Notes: a model not told the origin generated them from the letters alone. Positions 18,101 through 28,590 are shown, numbered from the stretch's first letter. The stretch: DNA of 64,000 nucleotides from Scytonematopsis contorta HA4267-MV1 (GCA_019359035.1 JAHHIC010000082.1:1-64000); one strand, 5' to 3'. Numbers and translations: made by a program.

Positions 18101-19534
18101 GTGTTAAGTCTAGCAAATGTCTCCAACAGTTTGTCTAATACAGAAAGCCATAGCTTAGGAGAAATTGAAAATCTTGATACATGTTTACTCCAGGATTTTG
18201 AAAGTAAGTTTGTCGTTCAATCCTCACTTACTCGTCCTTTAGTTAGCTTTCAAGCGAACAAAACCAGACCGATTTATCGATGGTACAAATATAAAGAAGC
18301 TTTTTCCGCATCTCTTGTAGAATATTTATTTCAACAATATAAAATTACCCAAGGTAGAATTTTAGACCCATTTGCAGGTAGTGGAACAGCTTTATTTGCT
18401 TGTAGTGGGTTAGGGATAAATGCTGATGGAATTGAGTTATTACCTATAGGTCAGCAAATAATTAACACAAAAATACTTTTAGATACAGAATTTAGCATTG
18501 AAGATTTTCAGAGGTTGAAAGCTTGGTCTGAGTTAAAAATTTGGAAAAGCTTTGAAGGAAGAATTGCTTTACTAGAATTAAGAATCACACAAGGAGCTTA
18601 TTCTCAAATAACAAAAGATGCAATTGAGCAGTATTTTGCAGCTTGTCAAGAAGAAAATATAAAAGTTAAACAAGTTCTGCTACTTGCTTTATTATGCATT
18701 ATGGAATCGATAAGTTATACTCGCAAAGACGGACAGTATCTCCGTTGGGATTACCGTTCTGGTAGAGGACTGGGAAAAAAAGTATTTAATAAGGGTGAAA
18801 TTTTAGAATTCGATTATGCTATTTGTAATAAAATTGACGAAATGATTGGTGATTTAGCTCCTTCTACACAGCAAATAGAACTTTTCCCAACTGAAAATAA
18901 TCAAGGTAAAATTCATCTTTACAATGGGTCTTGTCTTGAGGTTATGCCACACTTGGGAGAATGTGAATATGATGCAATTATCACATCTCCACCCTATTGC
19001 AATCGATACGATTACACCCGAACTTATGCATTAGAATTAGCTTTACTAGGTATTTCTGAAAAAGAGTTAGTAAAACTTCGGCAAGAAATGTTAAGTTGTA
19101 CAGTCGAAAATCGTCCCAAAGATTTACTGAGCATTAATTCACAATGGACAACTGCATTAACTTTTGCAGATGAACAGAAATTACTACAAGCTATTTTGAA
19201 ATATTTAGATAACCAAAAAGCACAAGGAATATTAAATAATAATGGTATTCCCAGAATGGTAAGAGGATATTTTTATGAAATGGCTTGCATAATACAAGAA
19301 TGTTTTCGCGTTCTTAAACCTGGAGCACTCCTGTTTATGGTTAATGATAATGTTCGCTATGCAGGTGTTAGTATTTCCGTAGATATTATTCTCTCAAATT
19401 TAGCCTCTCAACTAGGTTTTATTGTCGAAAATATTCTAGTTTTACCTAGTGATAAAGGTAATAGTAGCCAGCAAATGGGAAATCATGGACGAGAATCACT
19501 GCGGAAGTGCGTATATGTATGGAAAAAGCTGTAA
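18101..19534 (+). CDS. Site-specific DNA methyltransferase of an AvaI/BsoBI-type R-M system
   Basis: A 477-residue SAM-dependent DNA methyltransferase. Motif [10 protein letters not shown] is at 89-97 and the catalytic SPPY at 296-299, typical of amino-methyltransferases (N4-cytosine or N6-adenine). The SPPY form favours N4-cytosine. The start is GTG; the ATG at 18081 is out of use because it meets a stop within six codons. The restriction enzyme follows after 28 bases in the same direction. From the partner's family, the predicted target is CYCGRG. Its role is protection of host DNA from the cognate nuclease. Confidence 0.9.
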   Translation: MLSLANVSNSLSNTESHSLGEIENLDTCLLQDFESKFVVQSSLTRPLVSFQANKTRPIYRWYKYKEAFSASLVEYLFQQYKITQGRILDPFAGSGTALFACSGLGINADGIELLPIGQQIINTKILLDTEFSIEDFQRLKAWSELKIWKSFEGRIALLELRITQGAYSQITKDAIEQYFAACQEENIKVKQVLLLALLCIMESISYTRKDGQYLRWDYRSGRGLGKKVFNKGEILEFDYAICNKIDEMIGDLAPSTQQIELFPTENNQGKIHLYNGSCLEVMPHLGECEYDAIITSPPYCNRYDYTRTYALELALLGISEKELVKLRQEMLSCTVENRPKDLLSINSQWTTALTFADEQKLLQAILKYLDNQKAQGILNNNGIPRMVRGYFYEMACIIQECFRVLKPGALLFMVNDNVRYAGVSISVDIILSNLASQLGFIVENILVLPSDKGNSSQQMGNHGRESLRKCVYVWKKL

Positions 19535-19562
19535 ATTAAATTATGGTTTTTCAGTATTTATT

Positions 19563-20513
19563 ATGTGTTCTTATCGCAGCCATCTTCAATCAAGCGACGA
19601 CCTGATAACAACTTATGAAGCAATTCGTGCAGGTTTTGTTGCTTTAGCGCTGGAGAAAAATCGACGTGCTACACCTTATATTTCAGAAGCTAGGATACTT
19701 CAAGAAGCAGCTTCTCAAGCTAAAACCCCTCAGGACTTGTTAAAAATAAAGGGTATTGAAATGGGGCTGTTAACAGCAGCAGGTTTATCTGATAAATCTC
19801 TCGCATATTTGACACCAGAAGATAAAGTAGAAGCTATCAACGGCCTAATTAAAAATTTTCTTGAACTAGCAGGTACAAAATTCATAGAAGAATTGGTTTT
19901 TAGATTTTTGCTTACTCGTGGTGATACACTTGGTGGCTCAATGCGAAATGTGGGGGGTGCATTAGCACAGAGAAAATTGACTCGCGCAATTATTTCGACT
20001 TTGACAATCGCTGGTATAAGTTATCACTGGCAACATTTGAAAACTAGAAAGTGGGTAGCGATGGCAATTGATGACTCAGAAATCGAGTTATCTCTACGAG
20101 GAATAAGCTGGGAAAGTGAAAATGGAAATCGTACCCTAGTTTATAACTTAACAGTTCCACTATTTAGAAGTAATGTAGATATTTGCTTATTCAACCTTGC
20201 TCCTGCTGATTTAGTAGCCAGCAAATTCAATATAGTTGACTCATATGTTGCACTTGGTGAACTTAAAGGTGGTATAGACCCTGCAGGTGCAGACGAACAT
20301 TGGAAAACAGCAAGAACAGCACTTTTACGTATACGTGAAGCTTTTTCTAGAGTTGAGCATTCTCCTCATAGTTTTTTTGTAGGTGCAGCAATTGAGAGAA
20401 GGATGGCAAGTGAAATATGGAATCAATTGGAAAATGGTACTTTAAGTAACGCTGCAAATTTGAATCAAGAAAATCAAGTTGCATCTTTTTCTCGTTGGTT
20501 ATGCAATTTATAA
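19563..20513 (+). CDS. Type II restriction endonuclease, AvaI/BsoBI family
   Basis: With the ATG at 19563 the product has 316 residues, close to AvaI and BsoBI. The catalytic segment reads [21 protein letters not shown]233 and K235 form the E-x-K pair, and H246 lies 11 residues after the lysine, the same spacing as K242 and H253 of BsoBI. Conserved family blocks [18 protein letters not shown] and [17 protein letters not shown] are present. The family cleaves C/YCGRG. The open frame extends upstream into the methylase gene, but that overlap encodes no family sequence. It is cotranscribed with the methyltransferase. Confidence 0.93.
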   Translation: MCSYRSHLQSSDDLITTYEAIRAGFVALALEKNRRATPYISEARILQEAASQAKTPQDLLKIKGIEMGLLTAAGLSDKSLAYLTPEDKVEAINGLIKNFLELAGTKFIEELVFRFLLTRGDTLGGSMRNVGGALAQRKLTRAIISTLTIAGISYHWQHLKTRKWVAMAIDDSEIELSLRGISWESENGNRTLVYNLTVPLFRSNVDICLFNLAPADLVASKFNIVDSYVALGELKGGIDPAGADEHWKTARTALLRIREAFSRVEHSPHSFFVGAAIERRMASEIWNQLENGTLSNAANLNQENQVASFSRWLCNL

Positions 20514-20550
20514 AAAAACTAATTGGGAACAATTAAAAAAGCATTAATTT

Positions 20551-21168
20551 TCATGAATCTTGTTGTGTTTTTAGCAAAATACCACTTGCTAAAATACCAA
20601 GGATTTTATTCACATCTTTGAGATAATATTCACTTAAATCAATGCTTAATATCTGTTCTTCTAGTTTTATAAATTGCCAAATACTACCTGTGGTTACAGT
20701 ACCATAAATTGTTTTTATTCCACTACCAGATTGCTGATTAAAAATTTGGGCTGCAACCATAGATGCTACACATTGTCCTAAACCAGCATTGATATTTTCT
20801 TTTTTAGCCTCTACAATAGTAATTACTGGAGCTGATATAATCAAAATTTCTGGAGATTGGGTAATAATAAAATCACAAGTACCGTTTAACCCTTTGCTTT
20901 CATCAACACTAAAATCAATTCCAGAAAATAAACTAATTGCCTCTTTTAGTTGTCGTCGTAAATCGACTAAAATTGGCGCAATAATTAATTCGGAACGAGC
21001 TTTTTCGCTATTACTAGCCAAAGCAATTTCAAGGTTATAATCGAGAGTTTCTGTTAGTAAATTGCTGGCAGTTAACTCAGGTACAGAAGCAAAGATATCG
21101 CGTTTTTCTATAGTAGTTAAGCTAAAAGCTTGCTTGGCTTTAGCTAGAGTAAAATCACTGTAGGGCAT
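20551..21168 (-). CDS. PD-(D/E)XK nuclease-like conserved protein
   Basis: A 205-residue protein convergent with the restriction gene. It shows a nuclease-like core: D99 in GTCDFII and E120/K122 in VEAKKENINAGLGQC, followed by a helix and TVTTGSIWQFIKL, as in cyanobacterial restriction-like conserved hypotheticals. It is distinct in sequence from the two HsdR-N-like paralogues in this window. No function beyond possible nuclease activity can be given. Confidence 0.65.
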   Translation of the reverse strand: MPYSDFTLAKAKQAFSLTTIEKRDIFASVPELTASNLLTETLDYNLEIALASNSEKARSELIIAPILVDLRRQLKEAISLFSGIDFSVDESKGLNGTCDFIITQSPEILIISAPVITIVEAKKENINAGLGQCVASMVAAQIFNQQSGSGIKTIYGTVTTGSIWQFIKLEEQILSIDLSEYYLKDVNKILGILASGILLKTQQDS

Positions 21169-21188
21169 AGAACTATCCTTAATAGTTT

Positions 21189-21935
21189 TTATTTTAGCAC
21201 TGGAAATTCTATCCTAAAGGTCGCACCTTGACCTTTACCGGGGCTTTCCACCTCTACTGTAGCACCATGCAACTCTACCAAGTGTTTAACAATCGCTAGT
21301 CCTAAACCCAAACCTCCATAATTGCGCGTATAACTACCGTCCACTTGCCGAAAACGGTCAAAAACGTAGGGCAAAAATTTGGAATCAATGCCAATACCAG
21401 TATCTTTTATGTTAATTTGAACACTACTTTTAGTATGTTGGAGCCATACATCTACCCGTCCGTCATTAGGTGTAAACTTGATGGCATTGGAGAGGATATT
21501 CCAAACAATCTGTTGCAAGCGGGTTTCGTCACCCATGACAACTACGGATGATGGGGACGAAGAGTGAAATTCTATAGTAATGGCTTTAGCACTTGCAGTA
21601 AAATATACTGTTTCTATCGCGGCTTTGAGAATTTTAATCAAGTCAACAGATTGAAGTTGCAAATTAAATTTGCCTTGAATAATCCTAGAAACATCAAGCA
21701 AATCATCTACCAAGGCAATTTGCTGTTTAGCATTGCGTTCTATCGTTTCCAGCGCTTGAACTGTTTTTGTAGGCGTTAGTTTTTGAGCTTGTAGCAGTTT
21801 CGTCCAGCCTAAAATAGGGTTGAGGGGGGTTCGCAATTCGTGAGATAATACGGCAAGAAATTCATCCTTAAGACGGTTGACTTTTGTTAATTATAGAGTG
21901 TGCTTCTGTAAAGAAGATACAAGTTCTGCTCGCTC
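21189..21935 (-). pseudogene. Histidine kinase remnant (HisKA + HATPase), 5' end lost
   Basis: The C-terminal 215 codons are a normal kinase core: H-box SHELRTPLNP, N-box LQQIVWNILSNAIKF, G-boxes DTGIGID and GGLGLGLAIV. Upstream the same frame reads RVFALERAELVSSLQKHTL, then a TAA at 21891-21893, then LTKVNRLKDEFLAVLSHELRTP, so kinase-like sequence continues on both sides of an in-frame stop and a second stop lies further upstream. No ATG/GTG precedes the H-box; only a TTG downstream of the phospho-His could start translation. The sensor domain is missing. It is probably a decayed gene whose end was replaced by the divergent Uma2 gene region. Confidence 0.75.
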
Positions 21936-22024
21936 TAAAGCGAATACCCGTTACACCCGCTTACACACGTCGCCCATCCGCATTTATCAATATTACAATT
22001 AAACTACCATCAAAAACACCCATA

Positions 22025-22597
22025 ATGATACTCCAAATCGACCATCACCTAACATTGCAGGAGTTTCTCAACCTTCCCTCAGGAGAAGGAGATATTACCT
22101 ATGAACTGGTTAACGGTCAAGCAATCCCTAAAATGACACCAAAAAAATTTCATTCTAGACTGACCCGAACTCTTTTAGATTTAATTGAAACATGGTGTCA
22201 CGAAAAAGGAGAAGTTTGTATTGAATTAGCCGTAGCATTAACCCGTAACGACCAGGATTGGGTGCCGACACCAGACCTTTTATATATGTCCAACACACGT
22301 TTACCAGCAGATTGGGATGAAGATGTTGCTTGTTCCGTTTCCCCAGATTTAGTAATCGAGATTATTTCCCCTGGTCAAACTTTTGGAGAAATGGCAGGAA
22401 AAGCAAAGGATTATTTAGATGCTGGTGTATTGCGGGTTTGGGTGGTAGATAGTAAAGCTAGAAGTATTACAGTCTTTTTCCCAGATGCTCCACCAAAAAC
22501 TTATATGAAAGAAGAAGTATTTACAGATAATTTATTTCCAGGACTAAAGTTTACCGCAGAAGATGTTTTTAAGATGGCAAAAATACCTACTAAGTAA
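22025..22597 (+). CDS. Uma2 family protein (PD-(D/E)XK fold)
   Basis: A 190-residue Uma2/DUF820 protein, a family very expanded in cyanobacteria with a restriction-endonuclease-like fold. Visible blocks: LTLQEFLNLP, YELVNGQ, a PDLLYM strand, the conserved PDLVIEIISPGQ with acidic residues, and the KAKDYLDAGVLRVWVVD helix-strand. The ATG at 22025 gives the usual Uma2 N-terminus. An upstream extension to 21884 overlaps kinase remnant sequence and is not supported. Function of Uma2 proteins is unproven; a nuclease linked to transposition or defence has been suggested. Confidence 0.85.
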   Translation: MILQIDHHLTLQEFLNLPSGEGDITYELVNGQAIPKMTPKKFHSRLTRTLLDLIETWCHEKGEVCIELAVALTRNDQDWVPTPDLLYMSNTRLPADWDEDVACSVSPDLVIEIISPGQTFGEMAGKAKDYLDAGVLRVWVVDSKARSITVFFPDAPPKTYMKEEVFTDNLFPGLKFTAEDVFKMAKIPTK

Positions 22598-22639
22598 GTA
22601 AGCGAAAATAAACCAAACTATGTAAATAAATGTAAAATT

Positions 22640-22690
22640 AGCAAGTCATCACTCATCACTCAACAGTCAACAGTCATCAGTCAACACCTA
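22640..22690. repeat. STRR tract (CATCACT / AACAGTC heptamers)
   Basis: Heptameric CATCACT and CAACAGT units between the Uma2 gene and the convergent TPS exoprotein gene. Confidence 0.7.
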
Positions 22691-25531
22691 ACACCTTCTC
22701 CCCAAAACTACATCCCCATTCTCAAGTTGATAAATATTATCAGCTTCCGCAATATCTTGATTTTGATTATTCTCAAAACTGTTAAAACTAGTCGAGGAAT
22801 TTGGCTGAAGTTCTAAAGTGGGAAAAGGTGAAGACGCTAAATCATCAGGAAGTGTTGGAACTCCACCCGTGACAATAAAACTTCCACCTGTTCTTTCTCG
22901 TCTAGCAATACAACTATTTGCAACCAGTTTTGCTGGGTCAATAATTAACAATGGTAATTCAACTGCACTTTTACTGGGGTCAACATCAGGAGTATTAATA
23001 TCGACTATCCCATTAATACCAGTTTGGGAACTAGCTGTCACACCGCTACCAGACCCCACAAATACACCTTTGCTAATAATTTGAATATTACCACCTCGTC
23101 CTTGAAATGCATTAGCATTAATGTTGCTATTTTGTAAAGCTGTTAACACATCACTATTAATTGTGATATCACCCCCATCACCACCACCACTTTGTTCTGT
23201 ACCCGTTCTTGTGGATATGGTACTTTGGTTACCTAGAATTATTCCTGATGCTGTAATCCGAATATTGCCACCTTGACCTAACAAACTCAAAGCTCTAATA
23301 CCACCTCTGTCCAATTTGAGTAAATCTGAGACTGTGATATTAATATCTCCTGTGGTTCCAGAACCAAATGCGCTTGTATCAACCAGAGCATCATCAGCAA
23401 TCAAAAATTTATGGGTATTGACATTTATATTACCTCCCTTTCCAGTAGATTCCCCGTCTGTATCAGCATACAATCCACTTTGACTACCTTGGTTTCTCAC
23501 GATAGGTCTACCAGCCAGAGCTAATCTTTCTAAAAAATTAGGGTCGCTACCAGATAAAATCACTTGGTCAGATGCATTCACTGTAATGTTACCGGAATCA
23601 CCTCTGTCACGGCTAGTAGCCAGAACTTGTCCACCGCTAAAAACTTGCAAGCGGTTAACATTAATGTCAATATTTCCACCCTTTCCTAATCCACGTGTAT
23701 TCGCTGCAATTACAGCTCCATTGCTAACAGTCAGAGAGTTAGCCGTGATTTTAATTTCTTTTCCATCCCCAGTAGACCCTCGTTCAACAGTACTAAAAGC
23801 GCTACTAGAGCGTCCGTTAGAACCAACACCATCAAATACGACATCACCTTTTGCGTTAATAATCACACTTCCAGCGTCTCCCTTTCCTAGGCTTGCAACA
23901 AGTAATGATGCGCTATTAGTGACACTTAAAGAATCAGTATTAATAAAAATTTGTCCTGCTTTTCCTGTCGCTGATTCAAAGACAGCGCTACCTAATCCAC
24001 TAGATTCCCCATTAATCCCTACTCCATCTATAGATATTTTATTGGCATTAATAGTAACACTGCCTGCGTCACCTCTGCCCCTAGTATGAGCAACTACATT
24101 CCCTCCATTTGATACAGTTACAGATGGAGCATTCAAAATAATCGTACCACCCTTACCCATAGCATTAGGAAATACTTGACTGCCGACACCAGAACTGAAT
24201 CCGGACTTAGTAGGTGAAACACCATCAATGGTAATTGCATCAGTGGTATTGACTTCTATTTTGCCTGCGTCTCCTTCACCAAAAGTATGAGCTACGACGT
24301 TAGCACCATTCTTCAAGGACATACGTGCTGCATTAATCGTAATTTGACCACCATTACCTTTACCAAGTATCGCTGCACCCATAACGGTTTCTTGAGGGTT
24401 AGTCAATCCATCTAAAGATACATCATCAATAACATTGATTGTGACATTTCCAGCATTTCCTTGTCCTAGATTATTAGCAACTAGTTTTGCTCCATCATCA
24501 GTTTGGAGCGAGCGTGCTTGAATGTTTATATTACCAGCATTGCCTACAGTTCTGACTTGACTGGTAATTACAGAATCATTCTTTACCGCAATAGTTCCTT
24601 TGGCATCCAGTATTACACCCCCAGCAGGATAATCTGATGGCTGAGAGTTCGTGTTTGTTTCAGCTCGCACGATACTATTATTTAAGACATCGATATTATT
24701 ACCAGTAATAGAGATAGAACCTGTACCATTTCCATCAGCATTTAATCTGGTGCTATTAATCAGACGAATATCTTGAAAAGCTGAGACTCCTTGATAACCA
24801 AGTTTCCAACCAGAGCCGCTGGGTGTTAAAGAAACTGTATTATTTTCAGCAACACTCCCTAATTCTATTCTACCGGAAGGTGCCATCAAATTTCCACCAT
24901 CTATTGTTACTTTTCCACCCACTAATGCTAGAGTTTTTTCGGGTGAAACGGAGCTACTGCGAGAAAAATCGGTTATATTTCCTGGGTTGGCTCCAAACTG
25001 TAAACCGACGGGTACACTAATAGTCAGTAACGGTGAAGTATCATCCTTTGTAGTAGAAAATTTGAATCCATCAGCAAAATTTATGCTAGTTGCCGTAGAA
25101 CCAATAAAAGAACCACCGATACTTAATTTGGCGTTTTGTCCAAAAATAATACCATTGGGATTCAGCAAAAATAGGTTAGCGTTACCATTAGCACGCAGTA
25201 ATCCATCAATATTAGAAGCGTTATCACCTGTTACCCGTGAGATAATGTTGCTGATATTTGTCGGATTGTTAAAAAAGGCTTCACCATTTGTCGGGACAGA
25301 AAAATTTTCAAAACTGTGAAATAGATTACCAGAGCGAACTGCACCCCCATCAATTCGGAAAACGTTAGAATCTGGTGAGGAAATTTGTGTTCGCTCCCTG
25401 GGAGGTAATGTAGCGTCAGGAACGACTTGTGCTAGTGTATTTTTAGTATCACACATGCTCATTAGTATTAGTGGGCATGGTAATAATAGTAACCATCTTC
25501 TTTTGTTACTGCTCACAAACTTAATCCTCAA
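22688..25531 (-). CDS. TPS (two-partner secretion) filamentous haemagglutinin-type exoprotein
   Basis: A 947-residue TpsA-type exoprotein. A signal peptide is visible (about 1-36, basic start, hydrophobic LLLLPCPLILM, ending TLAQ). The haemagglutination activity/TPS domain (about 37-250) shows VFRIDGGAVRSGNLFHSF and the NPNGIIFG motif. The rest is a long chain of beta-helix repeats of the GDAGSVTINA / GKGGNIDIN type. The C-terminus has a SCIARRERTGGSFIVTGG segment that recurs in cyanobacterial TPS proteins. Secretion needs a TpsB outer-membrane partner, which is not in the window. It is divergent from the CHAT-TPR gene with a 137-bp shared promoter region. Confidence 0.9.
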   Translation of the reverse strand: MRIKFVSSNKRRWLLLLPCPLILMSMCDTKNTLAQVVPDATLPPRERTQISSPDSNVFRIDGGAVRSGNLFHSFENFSVPTNGEAFFNNPTNISNIISRVTGDNASNIDGLLRANGNANLFLLNPNGIIFGQNAKLSIGGSFIGSTATSINFADGFKFSTTKDDTSPLLTISVPVGLQFGANPGNITDFSRSSSVSPEKTLALVGGKVTIDGGNLMAPSGRIELGSVAENNTVSLTPSGSGWKLGYQGVSAFQDIRLINSTRLNADGNGTGSISITGNNIDVLNNSIVRAETNTNSQPSDYPAGGVILDAKGTIAVKNDSVITSQVRTVGNAGNINIQARSLQTDDGAKLVANNLGQGNAGNVTINVIDDVSLDGLTNPQETVMGAAILGKGNGGQITINAARMSLKNGANVVAHTFGEGDAGKIEVNTTDAITIDGVSPTKSGFSSGVGSQVFPNAMGKGGTIILNAPSVTVSNGGNVVAHTRGRGDAGSVTINANKISIDGVGINGESSGLGSAVFESATGKAGQIFINTDSLSVTNSASLLVASLGKGDAGSVIINAKGDVVFDGVGSNGRSSSAFSTVERGSTGDGKEIKITANSLTVSNGAVIAANTRGLGKGGNIDINVNRLQVFSGGQVLATSRDRGDSGNITVNASDQVILSGSDPNFLERLALAGRPIVRNQGSQSGLYADTDGESTGKGGNINVNTHKFLIADDALVDTSAFGSGTTGDINITVSDLLKLDRGGIRALSLLGQGGNIRITASGIILGNQSTISTRTGTEQSGGGDGGDITINSDVLTALQNSNINANAFQGRGGNIQIISKGVFVGSGSGVTASSQTGINGIVDINTPDVDPSKSAVELPLLIIDPAKLVANSCIARRERTGGSFIVTGGVPTLPDDLASSPFPTLELQPNSSTSFNSFENNQNQDIAEADNIYQLENGDVVLGRRC

Positions 25532-25668
25532 AAATGCAGTAATACATTAAAAACTTGAATAAAGGATACTTAGCAATTGAGGCATTTACTATACAAGGAG
25601 AACCCGCCTCCGTAGGTTTCACAGCATTGAAATATTATATTACATTTAACTGTGTGTACTGACTTGTC

Positions 25669-28506
25669 ATGAATTTATTTACAAAACTAAAAACTTTACG
25701 TCTAATGGGGGTTTTATTTTTAATCGGTTTTACTATTTCGATTTGGCTCAGCTATGTTCCCCAAACAATAGGACAAGTTAGTAAAGGATTGAAAGCTACT
25801 TTTGATACAGACTTACCGACAGTGAATTCGTCGATAATGAGAATTAAAATCGCGCATAAGAAAGATGAATTATCTAGTAAAGCATTAACAGATGTAGTTT
25901 TCAAGGGATTAAGATATTATCAAGCAGGAGATTTACCTTCTGCTATTGCGACATGGGAGAGGTATCTTCGACAACTTGGAAATTTACCCAATCCCCCACA
26001 AGAAGTTGTCCAAGTGTGGAAGTATTTAACCAGAGCCTATCAGCAAACAGGAAATTTAGATTTAGCCATTAATTACCTTAACCAGCTAATTGCTTACTAT
26101 CGTCAAGCTGGGAATTTACAACAAGTTGGTAGAATCTTGACTGAGCTTGCTCAAATCTATAGTAGTTTAGGACAGTATAACCGTGCTGTCACAATCCTTT
26201 GCAGTCAAAACGTTCAAGATACAACTTGCACAAAAAATAGTGCGATCGCAATTGCGAAAAGTGGGAAAGACACAGCAGGAGAAGCAGCAGCACTGGGAAG
26301 TCTGGGAAATACCTTACAGATGAAGGGAGATTACCAAGAATCGTTAAAATATTTTGATAAAAGCCTGAAACTAGCACAACAGGTAGGAAACAAAACTTAT
26401 ATAAGTTCAGCGTTAAATGGCTTAGGCAATACATATGCCAGTTTAGCCAAACGAAACTATAATTATTTAGAGTTTGCAAACAGTGCAGATGATGCTGAAG
26501 CGGTAAAACGCTTTACACAGCTAGCCAGCGAAAGCGAAGAACAAGCAATTAAATATTTCCAAAAAAGCCTAGAACTAGCAGAAACCGAAAAAGACATAAA
26601 TTCGCAAATGCGGTCTCTACTAAATCTAGCAGTATCACAGCACCGCAATTCGCAATACAGCACTCCCCACTCCCCACTCCCCACTCCCCACTCCCCACTC
26701 CAAAAAGCGCTAACTTTACTAGAACAACTCCCAGATTCTCGGGAAAAAGCTTTTACTGCAATTAGACTGGCTAATTTATTGCGATGGGTAGAAGAAAAAC
26801 CAACAAAGTGGAAAAAATTGGAGACTGAACTGACTACTCGCTGTACACAAACCAAAGAAAGAGCTAAAGTATTAACTCTATTAGAAAAAGCCAGCGCAAT
26901 AGCCGAAAGAATTCAAGATAAACAAGCAGCAGCTTTTGCCTTTGGTCGTTTAGGACATGTGTACGAGTGCGAAGCAAACTACCAAGAAGCACTTAATTGG
27001 ACACAAAAAGCACTGATACAATCGCAGCAGGAACAAAACCGTTATTTATGGGAATGGCAAAGCGGAAGAATAGCCAAAGCACAAGGCAATACACAGCAAG
27101 CAATAATATCTTATGACATGGCAGTACAAACGCTCAAAGATATTCGTAGTGATATAGCCATCGTCGGACGCGATTTACAGCTAGACTTTCGGGAAGCAAT
27201 AGAACCAATATACCGAGAACTAGCACTACTACAACTACAACAAACATCGCTTTCCAATTCACAATTACCCTCATTATCCTCCTCATCTTCCTCATCCCCC
27301 GCTTCCCTCCCCGGTCTACAAACAATTGACGCTCTGAGGGTATCGGAATTACAAAACTATCTTGGTAGCGAATGCACTCTCGAACCAATAGCAAAATCAG
27401 TAAATTTAATTGACGAAGAAACCGCTGTCATCAACTCGATTATTTTTGAAGACAGAGTAGCAGTAATAGCAACTTTACCCAATAAAGAAAAAGGAAACCG
27501 CTTTTTAGTTAATTGGATTCCCTATAATAAAGAAAAAATTACCATACTAGTAAACAAATTGCGGAGACGACTAGAAAAGCGCTCAGATTTGGCTAATACC
27601 TACATAGAACCAGCAAAAACACTTTATGACCTATTGATTAAACCATTTGTATTAGAACTTAATAAAACCCAAACAAAAACTTTAGTATTCGTTCAAGACG
27701 GAATATTGCGGAGTATCCCAATGGCTACCCTCTATGACGGTAAAAAATTTTTAGTAGAAAAGTACGCTATCGCCAATAATCCTAGTTTGTCATTAGTTGA
27801 GCCAACCCGCTTAAATCCCAATAATTTGCGCGTCCTTGCATTTGGACTGACAGAACCTTCAATAGTCCAAGGGTCTTCGAGTTATAATAAATTTTTTGAA
27901 GCTTTATCGAACGTCCGCTTAGAAATTGAACGTATCCTAAAAACAATTCCTGGAGAAGGTCTATATAATGGACAATTTACAAGCAAGCGCTTAGAGCAAG
28001 AACTGCAAAATAACGATTTTCCTATTATTCACCTCGCAACTCACGGAAGATTTGGTATTGATGCAAGAGAAACTTTTCTGGTTATGGGTAAGGGAAATGA
28101 TAAACGAAAGAATAGTAAAGACCCCAAAACAAAAACTGACAAATATAACGAAAAACTCAGCCCAGACCACCTATACCAAATTATCCGTAGTAATCCAAGA
28201 GGTAAATCAGTAGAATTGCTAGCTTTGACTGCTTGTGAAACAGCAGCGGGTAGCGACCGTGACGCACTAGGAATTGCAGGGATATCTCTACAAGCAGGAG
28301 CCAAAAGTGCCATAGCATCCCTTTGGCAAGTAGACGACCTTGCAACAGCCGACATTATTACCAAATTCTACCAAAACTTGCGTAATGGGACTAGTCGAGC
28401 CAAAGCACTACAGCAAGCGCAAATATCTTGGCTTTCGGAACACAAAAAAGAATCAAACCATCCTGGTTACTGGGCTGCTTTAATTTTAGTCGGCAACTGG
28501 CTGTAG
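25669..28506 (+). CDS. TPR-CHAT protein (caspase-HetF-associated-with-TPRs)
   Basis: A 945-residue protein with an N-terminal membrane/signal segment (GVLFLIGFTISIWLSYV, about 14-30), TPR-like helical repeats (about 75-500), and a C-terminal CHAT protease domain (about 620-945). The CHAT dyad is visible: H792 in HLATHGRF and C856 in LTACETAAG. Family ends such as AIASLWQVDD and GYWAALILVGNW are present. An in-frame tract of CCCCACT heptamers (26655-26700) adds a STPHSPLPTPHSPL linker between TPRs. Pairing with TPS exoproteins is common in cyanobacteria, suggesting proteolytic or regulatory control of secretion, but the target is unknown. The stop codon lies inside a palindromic repeat. Confidence 0.9.
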   Translation: MNLFTKLKTLRLMGVLFLIGFTISIWLSYVPQTIGQVSKGLKATFDTDLPTVNSSIMRIKIAHKKDELSSKALTDVVFKGLRYYQAGDLPSAIATWERYLRQLGNLPNPPQEVVQVWKYLTRAYQQTGNLDLAINYLNQLIAYYRQAGNLQQVGRILTELAQIYSSLGQYNRAVTILCSQNVQDTTCTKNSAIAIAKSGKDTAGEAAALGSLGNTLQMKGDYQESLKYFDKSLKLAQQVGNKTYISSALNGLGNTYASLAKRNYNYLEFANSADDAEAVKRFTQLASESEEQAIKYFQKSLELAETEKDINSQMRSLLNLAVSQHRNSQYSTPHSPLPTPHSPLQKALTLLEQLPDSREKAFTAIRLANLLRWVEEKPTKWKKLETELTTRCTQTKERAKVLTLLEKASAIAERIQDKQAAAFAFGRLGHVYECEANYQEALNWTQKALIQSQQEQNRYLWEWQSGRIAKAQGNTQQAIISYDMAVQTLKDIRSDIAIVGRDLQLDFREAIEPIYRELALLQLQQTSLSNSQLPSLSSSSSSSPASLPGLQTIDALRVSELQNYLGSECTLEPIAKSVNLIDEETAVINSIIFEDRVAVIATLPNKEKGNRFLVNWIPYNKEKITILVNKLRRRLEKRSDLANTYIEPAKTLYDLLIKPFVLELNKTQTKTLVFVQDGILRSIPMATLYDGKKFLVEKYAIANNPSLSLVEPTRLNPNNLRVLAFGLTEPSIVQGSSSYNKFFEALSNVRLEIERILKTIPGEGLYNGQFTSKRLEQELQNNDFPIIHLATHGRFGIDARETFLVMGKGNDKRKNSKDPKTKTDKYNEKLSPDHLYQIIRSNPRGKSVELLALTACETAAGSDRDALGIAGISLQAGAKSAIASLWQVDDLATADIITKFYQNLRNGTSRAKALQQAQISWLSEHKKESNHPGYWAALILVGNWL

Positions 28507-28590
28507 AGACGCGATTTATCGCGTCTAGATATCGCGTCTAGATATCGCGTCTAGATATCGCGTCTAGATATCGCGTCTAGATTTATCGCA
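28504..28590. repeat. Palindrome plus 13-bp tandem repeat (GCGTCTAGATATC)
   Basis: GTAGAGACGCGATTTATCGCGTC supplies the TAG stop of the CHAT gene. It is followed by about five tandem copies of GCGTCTAGATATC, which look like an expansion of the repeat's right arm. Confidence 0.85.
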
